A stretch of DNA of 64,000 bases from Kitasatospora sp. GP82 (GCF_029892105.1 NZ_JARZAJ010000006.1:204254-268253); one strand, 5' to 3'; numbered from the stretch's first letter, positions 34,675 to 44,560 are shown. Made by a program: numbers and translations. Notes: generated by a model from the letters alone, not told the origin.

Positions 34675-36231
34675 TTACCCCGCTTCATCCCGCTGCAGCC
34701 CCTCCGCCGCCAGACTGCGGACGGTGGCGACGGTGTCGGCCTCCGAGGCCGGTTTGTCCTCGCGGTAGCGCACGACCCGGGCGAAGCGCAGGGCAAGGCC
34801 GGCGGGGTAGCGGGGGCTGCGCTGGAGGCCGTCGAAGGCGACCTCGACGACCAGTTCGGGGCGGACGAAGACGGTGTACGAGTCACGGGACACCTCGCGG
34901 GCCAGGAACTGCCGGGTCTGCCAGGCGAGCAGCTCGTCGGTGAGGCCCTTGAAGGTCTTGCCGAGCATGACCCAGGGTTCGAGGCCCGCCTCACCGTCGT
35001 TGCGGGCGGCGAGATGGAGGTTGCTCAGAAAGCCCCGTCGGCGGCCGCTCCCCCACTCCGCGGCGGTCACGACCAGGTCGAGGGTGTGCCGGGGCTTCAC
35101 CTTGATCCAGCCCGCGCCCCGCCGACCAGCCGCGTAGGGCGCGGCGGGATCCTTGACCACCACACCCTCGTGCCCGTGCGCCAGCGCGTCGCGGAAGAAG
35201 GCGTTCGCCTGCGCCGCTTCGCCCGTCACCGTGCGCGGGACACGCAGGTGTTCGGGTACCACGCGGGCGAGTTCGGCCCATCGCTGCTCGGCCGGACGGT
35301 CGATCAGGTCCTCGCCGTCCAGGTGCAGCAGGTCGAAGAAGAAGACCCGGAGCGGGACTTCGGTACGCAGCCGCTCCGGGTCCTGCCGGGAGGCGGTACG
35401 GGCCGACGTCACCTGGAAGGGACGCGGGCGCCCGTCGGGCCCGACGGCGATGGCCTCGCCGTCCAGGACCGCCGACGAGACGGCCAACGAGCCTGCCGCC
35501 TCGACCACTTCGGGAACCCGTGTGGTGATCTCGTCGAGGCTGCGGGTGAAGACGGAGATGCGGTCGCCCCCACGGTGCACCTGGACCCGGATACCGTCCA
35601 GCTTCCACTCCAGCGCCGCCGGGGCGACCCGCTCCAGCGCGGCGCCGACGTCGGGCGCCGAGGCGGCCAGCATCGGACGTACGGGGCGGCCGAGTTCGAG
35701 GCCGAAGGCACGCAGCGCGGGCGCACCGCCGGAGAGCGCGGCCGCCGCGACCGCCCGCGCCGAGCCACGGAACATCAGGGCCCGGCGGACGGCCGCCGCA
35801 GGCACGGCGGCGGCCTTGGCCACCGCGTCGCCGAGGACCGCGTCCAGGGCTCCCTGGCGCAACTCGCCGACCAGGACCGCCCGCAGGAACTCCTGTTCCC
35901 CGGCCGTCGCCCGCCCGAACAACTCCGCCAGCAGCCGGGCCCGTTCGGCCTGTGCGCCCTTGCCGTGGACCGCCGCGATCGCGGTGAGCGCGTCCTCGGC
36001 CTCGCGGACGCCGAGTGTCGCGGCCTGCGCCGGGGGCGGGAGCTCGCGGAGCGCGGCGTACCCGACACCGATCCGCAGCCGCCTGGACTCGCCGGAGAGC
36101 AGCGCCACGGCTGCCGGGATCTCCTCGGGGCCGAGCTCGCGCAGACAGTCGGCCAGCAGCGCGATCTTGGCGTTGCGGGCCGAGGTCGCACCGGTGGCGC
36201 GCGAGGTACTGGCGAGACGTTCCAACAGCAC
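34675..36231 (-). CDS. ATP-dependent DNA ligase
   Basis: A 518-residue ligase sealing nicks by lysine adenylation. The adenylation motif is LEWKLDGIRVQ with Lys 210. The other nucleotidyltransferase motifs are visible: RSLDEITTRVPE, VLDGEAIAVG, FFFDLLHLDGED, EGVVVKDPAAPYAAG and WIKVKPRHTLDLV. The N-terminal ~190 residues form the helical DNA-binding domain, and an OB domain closes it. GTG 36231 gives LLERLASTSRATGATSARN, the family start. Streptomycetes carry NAD-dependent LigA for replication, so this one serves repair; no ku gene is adjacent. Confidence 0.93.
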   Translation of the reverse strand: MLLERLASTSRATGATSARNAKIALLADCLRELGPEEIPAAVALLSGESRRLRIGVGYAALRELPPPAQAATLGVREAEDALTAIAAVHGKGAQAERARLLAELFGRATAGEQEFLRAVLVGELRQGALDAVLGDAVAKAAAVPAAAVRRALMFRGSARAVAAAALSGGAPALRAFGLELGRPVRPMLAASAPDVGAALERVAPAALEWKLDGIRVQVHRGGDRISVFTRSLDEITTRVPEVVEAAGSLAVSSAVLDGEAIAVGPDGRPRPFQVTSARTASRQDPERLRTEVPLRVFFFDLLHLDGEDLIDRPAEQRWAELARVVPEHLRVPRTVTGEAAQANAFFRDALAHGHEGVVVKDPAAPYAAGRRGAGWIKVKPRHTLDLVVTAAEWGSGRRRGFLSNLHLAARNDGEAGLEPWVMLGKTFKGLTDELLAWQTRQFLAREVSRDSYTVFVRPELVVEVAFDGLQRSPRYPAGLALRFARVVRYREDKPASEADTVATVRSLAAEGLQRDEAG

Positions 36232-36661
36232 TGCGGACCCCCGGACACCTCTGGCGACTCACTGGGCTCCCCCATAATCCACCGGCCCCCACCCCACTCG
36301 CCTGCGCACCGCCGGTACGTTCCACGGAGGGTGACCATGCACCGCCCGGGGACGCGGGGTCGGCGTCGCGCCCGAGCCGCCCCCAGGAGGCTTCAGCTCA
36401 CCGAAGGCGCCTCGGCGCACCGAGGACCGCCGGTTGATCAGCGTCTGTTCGCGGTACGGGCCGGGGAGGTCGGACATCGCCGGCAGCCGGTCGCAGGCCT
36501 CCGGCGAACTCCGCGGGTCACCGACCCAGTACGTGACAGATCCCTGCTCGGCGAACCCGCCCGTCCCCGGCCACCGCTCCGGGGGCGGGCGGCGGCGCGT
36601 TCCCCGCCCGTCGCCCCGGCAGTGCAGCACCGCACGGACAGGCCGGACGGCAGGACAGGGC
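36232..36661. other. Intergenic region between ligase and C39-like gene
   Basis: About 430 bases. Short frames exist on both strands, but none shows family features or a good ribosome site. It should contain the ligase promoter on the minus strand near 36300. No terminator hairpin was recognised. Confidence 0.4.
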
Positions 36662-37282
36662 TCAGTGCGCGTACGGCCCCAGCACGATCCCGCGTCCCGC
36701 GTAGAAGCGCCCGAGGTCGGCCCACGGCACCGGGGCGAAGCTCTGCGAACCGTCCGGGAACCCGGACGGGTTGTGGATGAGCAGGTGCTCGTCCTCCGCG
36801 CCGACGGCGAGCACCAGGTGGCCGCCGGTGCGCGGCGGTTGCGGGTCCAGCGTCCGGATGGAGGGGTGGACGGAGAGCATCGCAAGACGCCCCTCGGCCA
36901 GCAGGTCGGGCAGGTCCTCGGCGGGCAGCGAGCGGGCTTCGGCGAACAGCCCCCACCGCCGGTGCGCGTAGGTGGCGAAGGGCGCGTGGATCAGCCCGTC
37001 GAGCCGCCCGTCGGGGTGCCGTACATACGCCCCGGCGGCCAGGCACTCCTGGGCGAGGGCGACGGGCCCCGGGCTGACGCCCCACCAGAAGTCGAGTGCC
37101 ATCCGCAGGCAGGCCATCCCGCAGAGCCGCCAGGACCAGTACTCGTAGTCCTCCGGGCTCTCCGCGCCCGAGCGTTCCCAGAGCGGGTCGTCGGCGGCGA
37201 GCAGCGTCCCGGCGAGGATGTCGGGGACGAGGTCGGGGGACTCCCACTGGGAGTGATACGGCACCTGGTGGATGATCGCCAC
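36662..37282 (-). CDS. C39-like cysteine peptidase family protein
   Basis: A 206-residue papain-fold protein. The nucleophile is the Cys in WRLCGMACLRM (about residue 54), the His lies in RTGGHLVLAVG (about residue 155), and the third residue in LLIHNPSGF. This Cys-His-Asn order matches the peptidase C39_2 family. It has no signal peptide and no transporter fused to it, so it is probably an intracellular amidase or peptidase, or a peptide-processing enzyme; substrate unknown. Start ATG 37282 (MAIIHQVPYHSQWES) is typical. A terminator separates it from the gene upstream. Confidence 0.85.
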   Translation of the reverse strand: MAIIHQVPYHSQWESPDLVPDILAGTLLAADDPLWERSGAESPEDYEYWSWRLCGMACLRMALDFWWGVSPGPVALAQECLAAGAYVRHPDGRLDGLIHAPFATYAHRRWGLFAEARSLPAEDLPDLLAEGRLAMLSVHPSIRTLDPQPPRTGGHLVLAVGAEDEHLLIHNPSGFPDGSQSFAPVPWADLGRFYAGRGIVLGPYAH

Positions 37283-37319
37283 GGAAACGATTGTCGCCTA
37301 CCTGCGCGATTACGGCGTA

Positions 37320-37353
37320 CGGCGCGCCCGCCGTCCGCAAGGCGGGCGCGCCG
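37320..37353 (-). terminator. Terminator after the aldo/keto reductase gene
   Basis: CGGCGCGCCCGCC (37320-37332) pairs perfectly with GGCGGGCGCGCCG (37341-37353) around an 8-base loop. It lies 17 bases past the reductase stop on the minus strand, before the C39-like gene, so the two genes are separately transcribed. Confidence 0.8.
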
Positions 37354-37369
37354 CAGAGATAACCGGCCG

Positions 37370-38341
37370 CTACCAGGCGTAGTCCTCGGGTGCGGTGCGG
37401 TGGCCGGGGAAGATCTCGTCCAGCCGGTCGAGGGTCTTCTGGTCCAGGGTCAGATCGAGGGCGCGGACCGCGGCGTGCAGTTGGCCGAGCGTGCGCGGGC
37501 CGACGATCGGGGCGGTCACGACGGGGCGGGAGAGCAGCCAGGCGAGGGCGATGTCGCCCGGCTCGTGGCCGAGTTCGGCGGCCAGGTCCTCGTACGCCTG
37601 GATCTGCTCGCGCTTCTGCTCCAGCGTCTCGGCGGAGCGGCCGGTGGCGCGCCGTACGCCTTCGCGCTCCTTGCGCAGGACGCCGCCGAGCAGTCCGCCG
37701 TTCAGCGGCGACCAGGGGATCAGGCCGAGCCCGTAGTGCTGGGCGGCCGGGACGACCTCCAGCTCCACGCTGCGCGCCAGCAGGTTGTAGAGCGACTGCT
37801 CGCTCGTCAGGCCGAGGAAGTGCCGTGCCCTGGCGGCCTCCTGGGCCTGGGCGATGTGCCAGCCGGCGAAGTTGCTGGAGCCGACATAGATGATCTTGCC
37901 CTGGGCGACCAGGACCTCCATCGCCTGCCAGATCTCCTCCCACGGCGTGGCCCGGTCGATGTGGTGCATCTGGTAGAGGTCGATGTAGTCGGTCTGCAGG
38001 CGGCGCAGGCTGGCGTCCACGGCGCGGCGGATGTTGAGCGCGGAGAGCCTGCCCTCGTTGGGCCACTCCCCCATGTCGCCGTACAGCTTGGTGGCGATCA
38101 CGGTCTTCTCGCGGCGGCCGCCGCCCTGGGCGAACCAGTTGCCGATGATGCTCTCGGTGCGGCCCTTGTTCTCGCCCCAGCCGTAGACATTGGCGGTGTC
38201 GAAGAAGTTGATGCCCAACTCGTGGGCGGTGTCCATGATCTGGTGGGCCTCGGCCTCCTCGGTGTGCGGGCCGAAGTTCATGGTGCCCAGGCAGAGACGG
38301 GAGACGGTGAGGCCGGTGCGGCCGAGATGGGTGAACTTCAT
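37370..38341 (-). CDS. Aldo/keto reductase
   Basis: A 323-residue NADPH-dependent (beta/alpha)8 oxidoreductase. The catalytic tetrad is visible: Asp and Tyr in FFDTANVYG, Lys in VIATKLYG and His in YQMHHID. The NADPH-binding end contains TAPIVGPRTLGQLHAAVR. Start ATG 38341 (MKFTHLGRTGLTVSRLCLG) is the family start. The substrate is not deducible; the family reduces aldehydes, ketones and sugars. It stands alone. Confidence 0.93.
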   Translation of the reverse strand: MKFTHLGRTGLTVSRLCLGTMNFGPHTEEAEAHQIMDTAHELGINFFDTANVYGWGENKGRTESIIGNWFAQGGGRREKTVIATKLYGDMGEWPNEGRLSALNIRRAVDASLRRLQTDYIDLYQMHHIDRATPWEEIWQAMEVLVAQGKIIYVGSSNFAGWHIAQAQEAARARHFLGLTSEQSLYNLLARSVELEVVPAAQHYGLGLIPWSPLNGGLLGGVLRKEREGVRRATGRSAETLEQKREQIQAYEDLAAELGHEPGDIALAWLLSRPVVTAPIVGPRTLGQLHAAVRALDLTLDQKTLDRLDEIFPGHRTAPEDYAW

Positions 38342-38565
38342 GCCGTCACCCTCCGCCCGCACCGGCCCGTTTGTCCAGCACTCGGTTCCCGCGCGCCTCA
38401 GACCGACCGGGCAATAGGGCCCGCGGCGTCGCGACCCCGGGGCACGCACCTCGCCGCGTTGTCGTCGGTCGCCCCAGCTCCGCTGCTACTCCCTCCTCCG
38501 CCTTGCGATGCACGCACCCCAACGCCGCTCCTTCACCCGCGCTCCCTATTGCCGGTCGGTCTCAA

Positions 38566-39402
38566 TCACCGCCCGTGCGAGGCGAATTTGCGCACGGCGA
38601 GCGGGACGAACACGGCCAGCAGCAGTCCCGACCAGAGCAGGGTGGCGGTCACCGGGTGCTGGACCGGCCAGGCCTCCCCCACGGCGCCGGGGTTGTCGAA
38701 CAGCCGGCGGCAGGCGGCGACCACCGCACTGATCGGGTTCCACTCGGCGACTGTACGCAGCCAGCCCGGCATTCCGCCGGTGGGCACGAAGGCGTTGGTC
38801 ACCATAGCCAACGGGAAGGTGAGGACGGACAGTTGGGCCGCCATCTCCTCCTTCCCCGCCGCCAGTCCGAGATAGGTTCCGACCCAGGTCATCACAGACC
38901 GGAACAGCACCAGCAGTCCGTACGCGCCGAGGGCGGGGCCGAGGCCGTCCCTGATCCGCCAGCCGACGGCCAGGCCCACCAGGGTGAGCGGGACGAGGAC
39001 GACGACACCCACCAGCAGGTCGGCGAGCGCCTGGCCGAGCAGCAGGGCGCTGCGCGAGACGGGCATGGACCGCATCCGGTCGGTCAGCCCCCGGCCGACG
39101 TCACGGGCGGCACCGACCATGGTCGGCATCAGCCCGTTGACGGCGACCATCACGAAGAGTCCCGGCATCAGGAACTCGCGGTAGTTCCCGCTGCCCGGCA
39201 CGGTCATCGCGCTGCCGAAGACGTATCCGAAGACCAGCACCATGGCCACCGGCACGGCGAGCGAGGCCAGGACCAGACCCGGCGAACGGCGGTACGCCAG
39301 CAGCACGCGCAGCGCGGAGGTCAGGGTGTCGGACACCGGCCCGGCCCGGCGGCCGGGGGTGGTGGCGGCCGGGGCGGCGGCGGTCGTCGCGGTGGTGGTC
39401 AT
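38566..39402 (-). CDS. ABC-2 type transporter permease (DrrB-like)
   Basis: A 278-residue integral membrane protein with six predicted segments (VLASLAVPVAMVLVFGYVFG, LVGVVVLVPLTLVGLAVGW, LLWSGLLLAVFVPLAV and others) and the ABC-2 signature region around RGLTDRMRSMPVSRSALLLG. With the ATPase encoded directly upstream, from which it is offset by a 4-base ATGA overlap, it forms an exporter like the daunorubicin DrrAB pump. A divergent TetR regulator suggests a drug or metabolite is exported. Confidence 0.92.
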   Translation of the reverse strand: MTTTATTAAAPAATTPGRRAGPVSDTLTSALRVLLAYRRSPGLVLASLAVPVAMVLVFGYVFGSAMTVPGSGNYREFLMPGLFVMVAVNGLMPTMVGAARDVGRGLTDRMRSMPVSRSALLLGQALADLLVGVVVLVPLTLVGLAVGWRIRDGLGPALGAYGLLVLFRSVMTWVGTYLGLAAGKEEMAAQLSVLTFPLAMVTNAFVPTGGMPGWLRTVAEWNPISAVVAACRRLFDNPGAVGEAWPVQHPVTATLLWSGLLLAVFVPLAVRKFASHGR

Positions 39403-40352
39403 CGGGCGGCCCTTCCGGGTGCGGCGGTGAGTGCGAGGAAGACGTCGTCCAGGGAGGGGGTGCGCAGGGCTACGTCCTGGGCACTCACCCCGGCGGCGTC
39501 GAGCTCCCGGACGAGTTGCGGCAGAGCGATCGTCCGACCTGCGCCGGAGGTGACCTCGACCCGGCGTTCGGCCGGATCGGCGACCGGCACGCCGGCGGCC
39601 AAGTCGGCCAACACCCTGACGGCGGTGTCGAGTTGGGCGGCCTGTGCGACCGTCACCTCGATCCGGATGCCGATGGCGGCCTTGAGTCGCCCGGGCGTCC
39701 CGTGCTCGATCACCGTCCCGTGGTCGAGCACCGCGACGGCGTCGGCGAGCCGGTCGGCCTCGTCCAGATACTGGGTGGTGAGCAGTACGGTGGTGCCGCC
39801 TTCCGCCAACTCCCTTACCGCGTCCCAGATTTCCTGCCGGCTGCGCGGGTCGAGACCGGTGGTGGGTTCGTCCAGGAAGAGGACGGGCGGGGCGGTGACC
39901 AGGCTGGCGACCAGGTCAAGCCGGCGGCGCAGGCCGCCGGAGTAGGTGCGGACCAGCCGATCGGCGACCTCGGCGAGGTCGAAGCGTTCGAGCAGGTCGT
40001 CGGCGCGACTGCGGGCCCCCCGGGAACCGAGGCCGTGGTAGCGGCCGATCAGACGGAGGTTGTCCCGCCCGGTGATGCCCTCCTCCACAGCGGCGTGCTG
40101 CCCGGCCAGCCCGATGGAGCGGCGGACCTGGGCGGCCTGGCGCACCACGTCGAAGCCGTTGACGCGGGCACTGCCGGCGTCGGGGGCCGCGAGGGTGGCC
40201 AGGACCCGGACGGCGGTGGTCTTCCCCGCGCCGTTGGGGCCGAGCAGGCCGCACACGGTGCCGGCCGGGACGGTCAGGTCGAGGCCGCGCAGAGCAGCGG
40301 TCTTGCCGAAGCTCTTGCGCAGGCCGACGACAGCGATGGCTGCCTCGGTCAT
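39399..40352 (-). CDS. ABC exporter ATPase (DrrA-like)
   Basis: A 317-residue ABC ATPase. Walker A GPNGAGKTTAVRVLA, signature YSGGLRRRLDLVASL, Walker B LFLDEPTTGLDPRSRQE and the switch-His region LLTTQYLDEADRLAD are complete. The C-terminal ~90 residues are the extension typical of DrrA-type ATPases. It powers the permease encoded by the overlapping downstream gene. The promoter faces a divergent TetR gene and lies next to a perfect palindrome. Confidence 0.95.
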   Translation of the reverse strand: MTEAAIAVVGLRKSFGKTAALRGLDLTVPAGTVCGLLGPNGAGKTTAVRVLATLAAPDAGSARVNGFDVVRQAAQVRRSIGLAGQHAAVEEGITGRDNLRLIGRYHGLGSRGARSRADDLLERFDLAEVADRLVRTYSGGLRRRLDLVASLVTAPPVLFLDEPTTGLDPRSRQEIWDAVRELAEGGTTVLLTTQYLDEADRLADAVAVLDHGTVIEHGTPGRLKAAIGIRIEVTVAQAAQLDTAVRVLADLAAGVPVADPAERRVEVTSGAGRTIALPQLVRELDAAGVSAQDVALRTPSLDDVFLALTAAPGRAAR

Positions 40353-40369
40353 GTCGAAGCCTTTCTAGG

Positions 40370-40418
40370 TACAGCGTACGTAGAAGATGGCTCCACAGTA
40401 CTACGTACGGCGTACGTA
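40370..40418. promoter_or_regulatory. Palindromic TetR-type operator
   Basis: TACGTAC-GGC-GTACGTA at 40402-40418 is a perfect 7+7 palindrome. A second, partial copy (TACAGCGTACGTA, 40370-40382) lies about 30 bases away. Both sit between the start codons of the exporter ATPase (40352) and the TetR gene (40450), where one repressor could control both genes. Binding by that TetR protein is inferred. Confidence 0.75.
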
Positions 40419-40449
40419 AGTAAGATGGCTGCCGAGGTGATCTTCCGAA

Positions 40450-41145
40450 ATGCCGCACAGCCAGTACGAAGCCCCCGAACTGATCTGGCTCCACCCGGAG
40501 CACAGCGGCCGGGGACCGCGCCCCGCACACAGCCGAGCCTCGATCGCGGCAGCCGCGGTCCGCATCGCGGACGCCGAGGGGATCGAGGCGGTCTCCATGC
40601 GCAGGGTCGCCGCCGAACTCGGCGCGGGGACGATGTCGCTCTACAACTACGTCCCGAAGAAGGAACACCTCTTCGATCTGATGATCGACCAGGTAGCGGG
40701 TGAGTACGACCTCCCGGCCGGCCCCTCGGGAGACTGGCGGGCCGACCTCACCGCACTGGCCTCGATGCAGCTGGCCGTCCTGCGCCGACACGCCTGGGTG
40801 CCCCGGCTGGTCGCCACGCGGCCCGCCATCGGACCAAACGGGCTGCGCTACACCGAGTTCTTTCTCTCAGCGGTCGCTGGCACCGAGCTGAGCGGCGCCG
40901 CCAAGATGGAGGCGATGGCCCAACTCAATGGATTCCTCTGCCAGTTCGCCGAATGGGAGCGCGCGGCGACCGGCAGCAGTCCGCGCTGGATGGCCGACAT
41001 GGTGACCTACCTCCAGGGCGTGGCGATGAGCGGCCGGTACCCGAGCCTCACCCAGGTACTGGCCGAGGGGTCGACCCCGGCCGACCCGAACGCCGTCTTC
41101 GACCGCCTGCTTCAGCGCATCCTGACGGCACTCTGCGAAGCCTGA
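40450..41145 (+). CDS. TetR-family repressor of the ABC exporter
   Basis: A 231-residue regulator. Helix-turn-helix at about residues 45-75: AVSMRRVAAELGAGTMSLYN and YVPKKEHLFDLM. The C-terminal ligand domain is all-helical. An N-terminal extension of about 25 residues (WLHPEHSGRGPRPAHS) precedes the HTH, as in TetR_C_1-type regulators of antibiotic pumps. It is divergent from the DrrAB-like genes across a palindromic operator, so it probably represses the pump until a ligand binds. Confidence 0.92.
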   Translation: MPHSQYEAPELIWLHPEHSGRGPRPAHSRASIAAAAVRIADAEGIEAVSMRRVAAELGAGTMSLYNYVPKKEHLFDLMIDQVAGEYDLPAGPSGDWRADLTALASMQLAVLRRHAWVPRLVATRPAIGPNGLRYTEFFLSAVAGTELSGAAKMEAMAQLNGFLCQFAEWERAATGSSPRWMADMVTYLQGVAMSGRYPSLTQVLAEGSTPADPNAVFDRLLQRILTALCEA

Positions 41146-41266
41146 TGCCCCACGGCTGATGCCGTGCGGCGGACATGGGCGGCCACTGCCGCAGGACGAA
41201 GGGGCCGGGCACCGCCGAACCGGGCGGCGTAGCGCCGGTCGGCGGGTCCTCCCGCTCCCCGGACGC

Positions 41267-42697
41267 TCAGGCGGTGCGCCGCAGCAGCGCCAGGTACATC
41301 GCGTCGGTCCCGTGCAGGTGCGGCCAGAGCTGGATGTCCGGGCCGTCGCCCAGCGCGGGGACCCCGGGCAGCAGCGGGCGGGCGTCGATCCATTCGAGAC
41401 CGGGCTCCGCGCGCAGTACGTCGTCCACCACGGCGCGCGTCTCGGCGAGGTGCGGCGAGCAGGTCGCGTAGCCGACCACGCCGCCGATCCGGGTGGCCCG
41501 GATCGCGGAGCGCAGCAGGTCCCGCTGGAGCGGGCCGAAGCCGGGGATGTCGTCCTGACGGCGGCGCCAACGGGCCTCCGGGCGACGGCGCAGCGCACCG
41601 AGGCCGGAACAGGGGACGTCCACCATGACCCGGTCGAACGCCCCGGGCCGCCAGGCGGGCCGGGTGCCGTCGGCGGCGATCACGGTGTACGGGCCCGGGT
41701 TGCCGTCCAGCGCCCGGGCGACCAGGCGGGCCCGGTGCGGCTGCTTCTCGGAGGCGACCAGCACGGCGCCGCGCTCGGCGGCGAGAGCGCCGAGCAGCGC
41801 GGCCTTGCCGCCGGGACCCGCGCAGCCGTCCAGCCAGAGCCGGTCCTGGCCCTCCACGGGCGCGTTGGCCAGAGCGAGCGCGACGAGTTGACTGCCCTCG
41901 TCCTGGACGCCGACCCGGTTCTCCCGTACCGCCTCGACTGCGCCGGGTTCGCCGCCCTCGGAGAGCTGCACGGCGTACGGGGACCAGCGTCCCGGCTCGG
42001 ACTCGGGCAGCGCCTCGCGCAGTTCGGCGACGGTGGCCCGTCCCGGGCGCGCGACCAGGGTGACGGCGGGGCGCTCATTGTCGGCCCGCAGCAGCTCCTC
42101 GATCGCGGCCCTGCCGGACGCGGCGGGCTGCCAGCGGCCGAGCGAGTCCCAGAGTGCGGAGACCACCCAGCGCGGGTGCGAGTGCACGACGGCGAGGTGG
42201 TCCTCGGCGTCCTCCTCGTACGGCGGGGCGACCTGCTGGACCCAGGCGTCCAGGTCCTGGGCGCTGATCTTGCGCAGCACGGCGTTGACGAACTTGGCCC
42301 GTCCCTCGCCGAGCACCGCACGGGCCAGCTCGACGGTGGCCGAGACGGCGGCGTGCGTGGGGATGCGGGTGGTGAGCAGCTGGTGCGCGCCGAGCGAGAG
42401 CACGTCCAGGACGGGCGGGTCCACCTCGCGCAGCGGGCGGTCGATGCACGCGGCGATGATCGCGTCGTAGGTGCCCTGCAGGCGCAGCGTGCCGTAGACC
42501 AGCTCGGTGGCGAGCGCGGCGTCGCGGCGGTCCATGCCCTTCTGCTCGGCCTCGCGCAGCAGCGAGGGGAGGATCAGGTTGGCGTACGCGTCGCGCTCGT
42601 CCACGGCGCGCAGGGCGCGGAACGCGACGATCCTGGCCGGGTCCTTCTTGGGGCGGCGGTGCGGGCGGGGGGCGCGCTTGGCGCTGGGGGTGGTCAC
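41267..42697 (-). CDS. rsmB: 16S rRNA m5C967 methyltransferase RsmB
   Basis: A 476-residue RsmB that methylates cytosine 967 of 16S rRNA using SAM. Residues ~20-150 are a NusB-like RNA-binding domain (RIVAFRALRAVDERDAYAN; RKISAQDLDAW). The Rossmann domain follows with DGCAGPGGKAALL, the Cys residues in MVDVPCSGLGALRR and VGYATCSPH. GTG 42697 is chosen because it precedes the conserved Pro/Lys-rich start; upstream in-frame sequence belongs to fmt on another frame. It lies downstream of fmt and def, as usual in actinobacteria. Confidence 0.94.
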   Translation of the reverse strand: MTTPSAKRAPRPHRRPKKDPARIVAFRALRAVDERDAYANLILPSLLREAEQKGMDRRDAALATELVYGTLRLQGTYDAIIAACIDRPLREVDPPVLDVLSLGAHQLLTTRIPTHAAVSATVELARAVLGEGRAKFVNAVLRKISAQDLDAWVQQVAPPYEEDAEDHLAVVHSHPRWVVSALWDSLGRWQPAASGRAAIEELLRADNERPAVTLVARPGRATVAELREALPESEPGRWSPYAVQLSEGGEPGAVEAVRENRVGVQDEGSQLVALALANAPVEGQDRLWLDGCAGPGGKAALLGALAAERGAVLVASEKQPHRARLVARALDGNPGPYTVIAADGTRPAWRPGAFDRVMVDVPCSGLGALRRRPEARWRRRQDDIPGFGPLQRDLLRSAIRATRIGGVVGYATCSPHLAETRAVVDDVLRAEPGLEWIDARPLLPGVPALGDGPDIQLWPHLHGTDAMYLALLRRTA

Positions 42698-42767
42698 TTG
42701 TGCCTCGAAAAGTGCTGCGTTGGTTATCCGGAAAGGGGGGGTGGCGCCGGGGCCGTAACGCCGGGGC

Positions 42768-43703
42768 TCAGAGTCCGAGCTGCTCGCCGGACTCGATACG
42801 GACTCCTCGGGCCCAGTCTGCCGCGCGCATCGGCTTCTTGCCCTGCGGCTGGACCTCGCCCAGTTCGATCTCGTGGCTGCCGGTACCGACCCGGACGCTG
42901 TTCTTGGCGACGGCGAGCTCGCCGGGGGCCAGTTCGGCGGCGTCGGTGAGCAGCTTGACCGGGCCCGAGACCTTGAGGCGCTCGCCCCGGAAGGTGGTCC
43001 AGGCGCCGGGCGCGGGGGCGCAGCCGCGCACCAGGCGGTCGATCCGCAGTGCGGGGTGGGTCCAGTCGATCCTGGCATCCTCGACGGTGATCTTGGGTGC
43101 GAGGGTGATGCCTTCGGCGGGCTGCGGAACCGCCTTCAGGGTGCCGTCCTCGATGCCGTCCATGGTCGCGACCAGCAGCCGGGCGCCGGCGTGCGAGAGC
43201 CGCTCCAGCAGGACACCGCTGGTGTCGCCCGGACGGATCTCCTCGGTGAGCAGACCGAAGACCGGGCCGGAGTCCAGGCCCTGCTCGATCTGGAAGGTCG
43301 AGGCGCCGGTCACCTCGTCGCCCGCGAGCACCGCGTGCTGCACGGGGGCGGCACCGCGCCAGGCCGGGAGCAGCGAGAAGTGCAGGTTGACCCAGCCGTG
43401 CTCGGGGATCTCCAGGGTGCCGGGGCGCAGCAGCGCGCCGTAGGCGACCACCGGGCAGCAGTCCGGGGCGATCTCGGTGAGGCGGGCCTGGAAGTCGGGG
43501 TCGCTCGGCTTGGCCGGCTTGAGGATCTCGATCCCGGCCTCCTCGGCGCGCTGGGCGACAGGGCTGGCGACCAGTCGGCGGCCGCGCCCGGCGGGGGCGT
43601 CGGGGCGGGTGACCACCGCGACGACCTCGTGCCGGTCGGAGGCCAGCAGGGCGTCCAGGGCGGGAACGGCGACCTCGGGGGTGCCGGCGAAGACGAGGCG
43701 CAT
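42768..43703 (-). CDS. fmt: Methionyl-tRNA formyltransferase
   Basis: A 311-residue enzyme formylating initiator Met-tRNA with 10-formyl-tetrahydrofolate. N-terminal [19 protein letters not shown]; catalytic part [19 protein letters not shown] with the usual Asn/His and an Asp further on; the C-terminal OB domain binds tRNA ([14 protein letters not shown]). Length is typical. It shares the transcript with rsmB, 70 bases downstream, and lies 68 bases after def, so formylation and deformylation genes are adjacent. Confidence 0.96.
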   Translation of the reverse strand: MRLVFAGTPEVAVPALDALLASDRHEVVAVVTRPDAPAGRGRRLVASPVAQRAEEAGIEILKPAKPSDPDFQARLTEIAPDCCPVVAYGALLRPGTLEIPEHGWVNLHFSLLPAWRGAAPVQHAVLAGDEVTGASTFQIEQGLDSGPVFGLLTEEIRPGDTSGVLLERLSHAGARLLVATMDGIEDGTLKAVPQPAEGITLAPKITVEDARIDWTHPALRIDRLVRGCAPAPGAWTTFRGERLKVSGPVKLLTDAAELAPGELAVAKNSVRVGTGSHEIELGEVQPQGKKPMRAADWARGVRIESGEQLGL

Positions 43704-43771
43704 GGGTTCCTTTCGGAGGACGTTGGGGGCGTTCGGCGGGGCGTTCGGGGCGCGCTCGGGGTGAGCGGATG

Positions 43772-44317
43772 TCAGCGGGCGGAACCGAAGGTGCTGTGCG
43801 GGGAGATCTTCACGGTCGGCGCCGGGCCCTCGCCCCAGTCGGCCTCGCGGATCGCCTTGAGCGCGGCCTTGCGCTGCTCGCGGTCGAGGCGGTCGATGAA
43901 GATGATCCCGTCCAGGTGGTCGGTCTCGTGCTGGATGCAGCGGGCGAGCAACTGGGTGCCCTCGATGCTCACCGGGTCGCCGTACATGTTGAAGCCCTTG
44001 GCGACCACGCCGTAGGCGCGCTTGGTGTCGAAGCGCAGTCCCGGCAGTGAGAGGCAGCCTTCGGGGCCGTCCTGCTCCTCGTCGGTGAGGCTGAGGTCGG
44101 GGTTGATCAGGTGGCCGACCACGCCGTCCACGTTGTATGTGAACACCCGCAGCGAGACGCCGAGTTGAGGCGCCGCCAGCCCCGCACCGGGGGCCTCCAG
44201 CATGGTGTCGGTGAGGTCCTTGACGAGCCGGCGCAGCTCCTTGTCGAAGGTGGTCACCGGCTTGGCCGTGGCACGGAGCACGGGGTCACCGAAGATCCGG
44301 ATCGGCTGGATCGCCAT
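43772..44317 (-). CDS. def: Peptide deformylase
   Basis: A 181-residue metalloenzyme removing the formyl group from nascent proteins. All three motifs are present: [18 protein letters not shown] and [10 protein letters not shown]; Cys and the two His bind the metal. Start ATG 44317 ([20 protein letters not shown]) is the family start. It precedes fmt in the same direction. Streptomycetes usually have several deformylases; this is the fmt-linked copy. Confidence 0.95.
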   Translation of the reverse strand: MAIQPIRIFGDPVLRATAKPVTTFDKELRRLVKDLTDTMLEAPGAGLAAPQLGVSLRVFTYNVDGVVGHLINPDLSLTDEEQDGPEGCLSLPGLRFDTKRAYGVVAKGFNMYGDPVSIEGTQLLARCIQHETDHLDGIIFIDRLDREQRKAALKAIREADWGEGPAPTVKISPHSTFGSAR

Positions 44318-44560
44318 GGCTGGGGCTCCTGTCGGTGCGGGTTTCGGCTGGGGTGCGGCACCGGCGCGATACGGGTGTCGACCAAGGTCACAGGGAAGTC
44401 TATGCAATCGCGGACGCCCATTCGGCCCAGCTTCTGGCATATCCCGTCTCGTCCCTGTGCGTGACCCCGGCCCCCGGTCCGGCGTTGGTCAAGTCAGATT
44501 GACCGGGGCGCGATCGCGTCCCGACCGGATTCACCGTACGGAGAGGCGGCACCAAGGGCC

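Noticed and set aside
33034..36780. 1248-residue plus-strand frame across sigma, methyltransferase and ligase genes
   Set aside because: It overlaps three real genes in other frames and has no recognisable domain.
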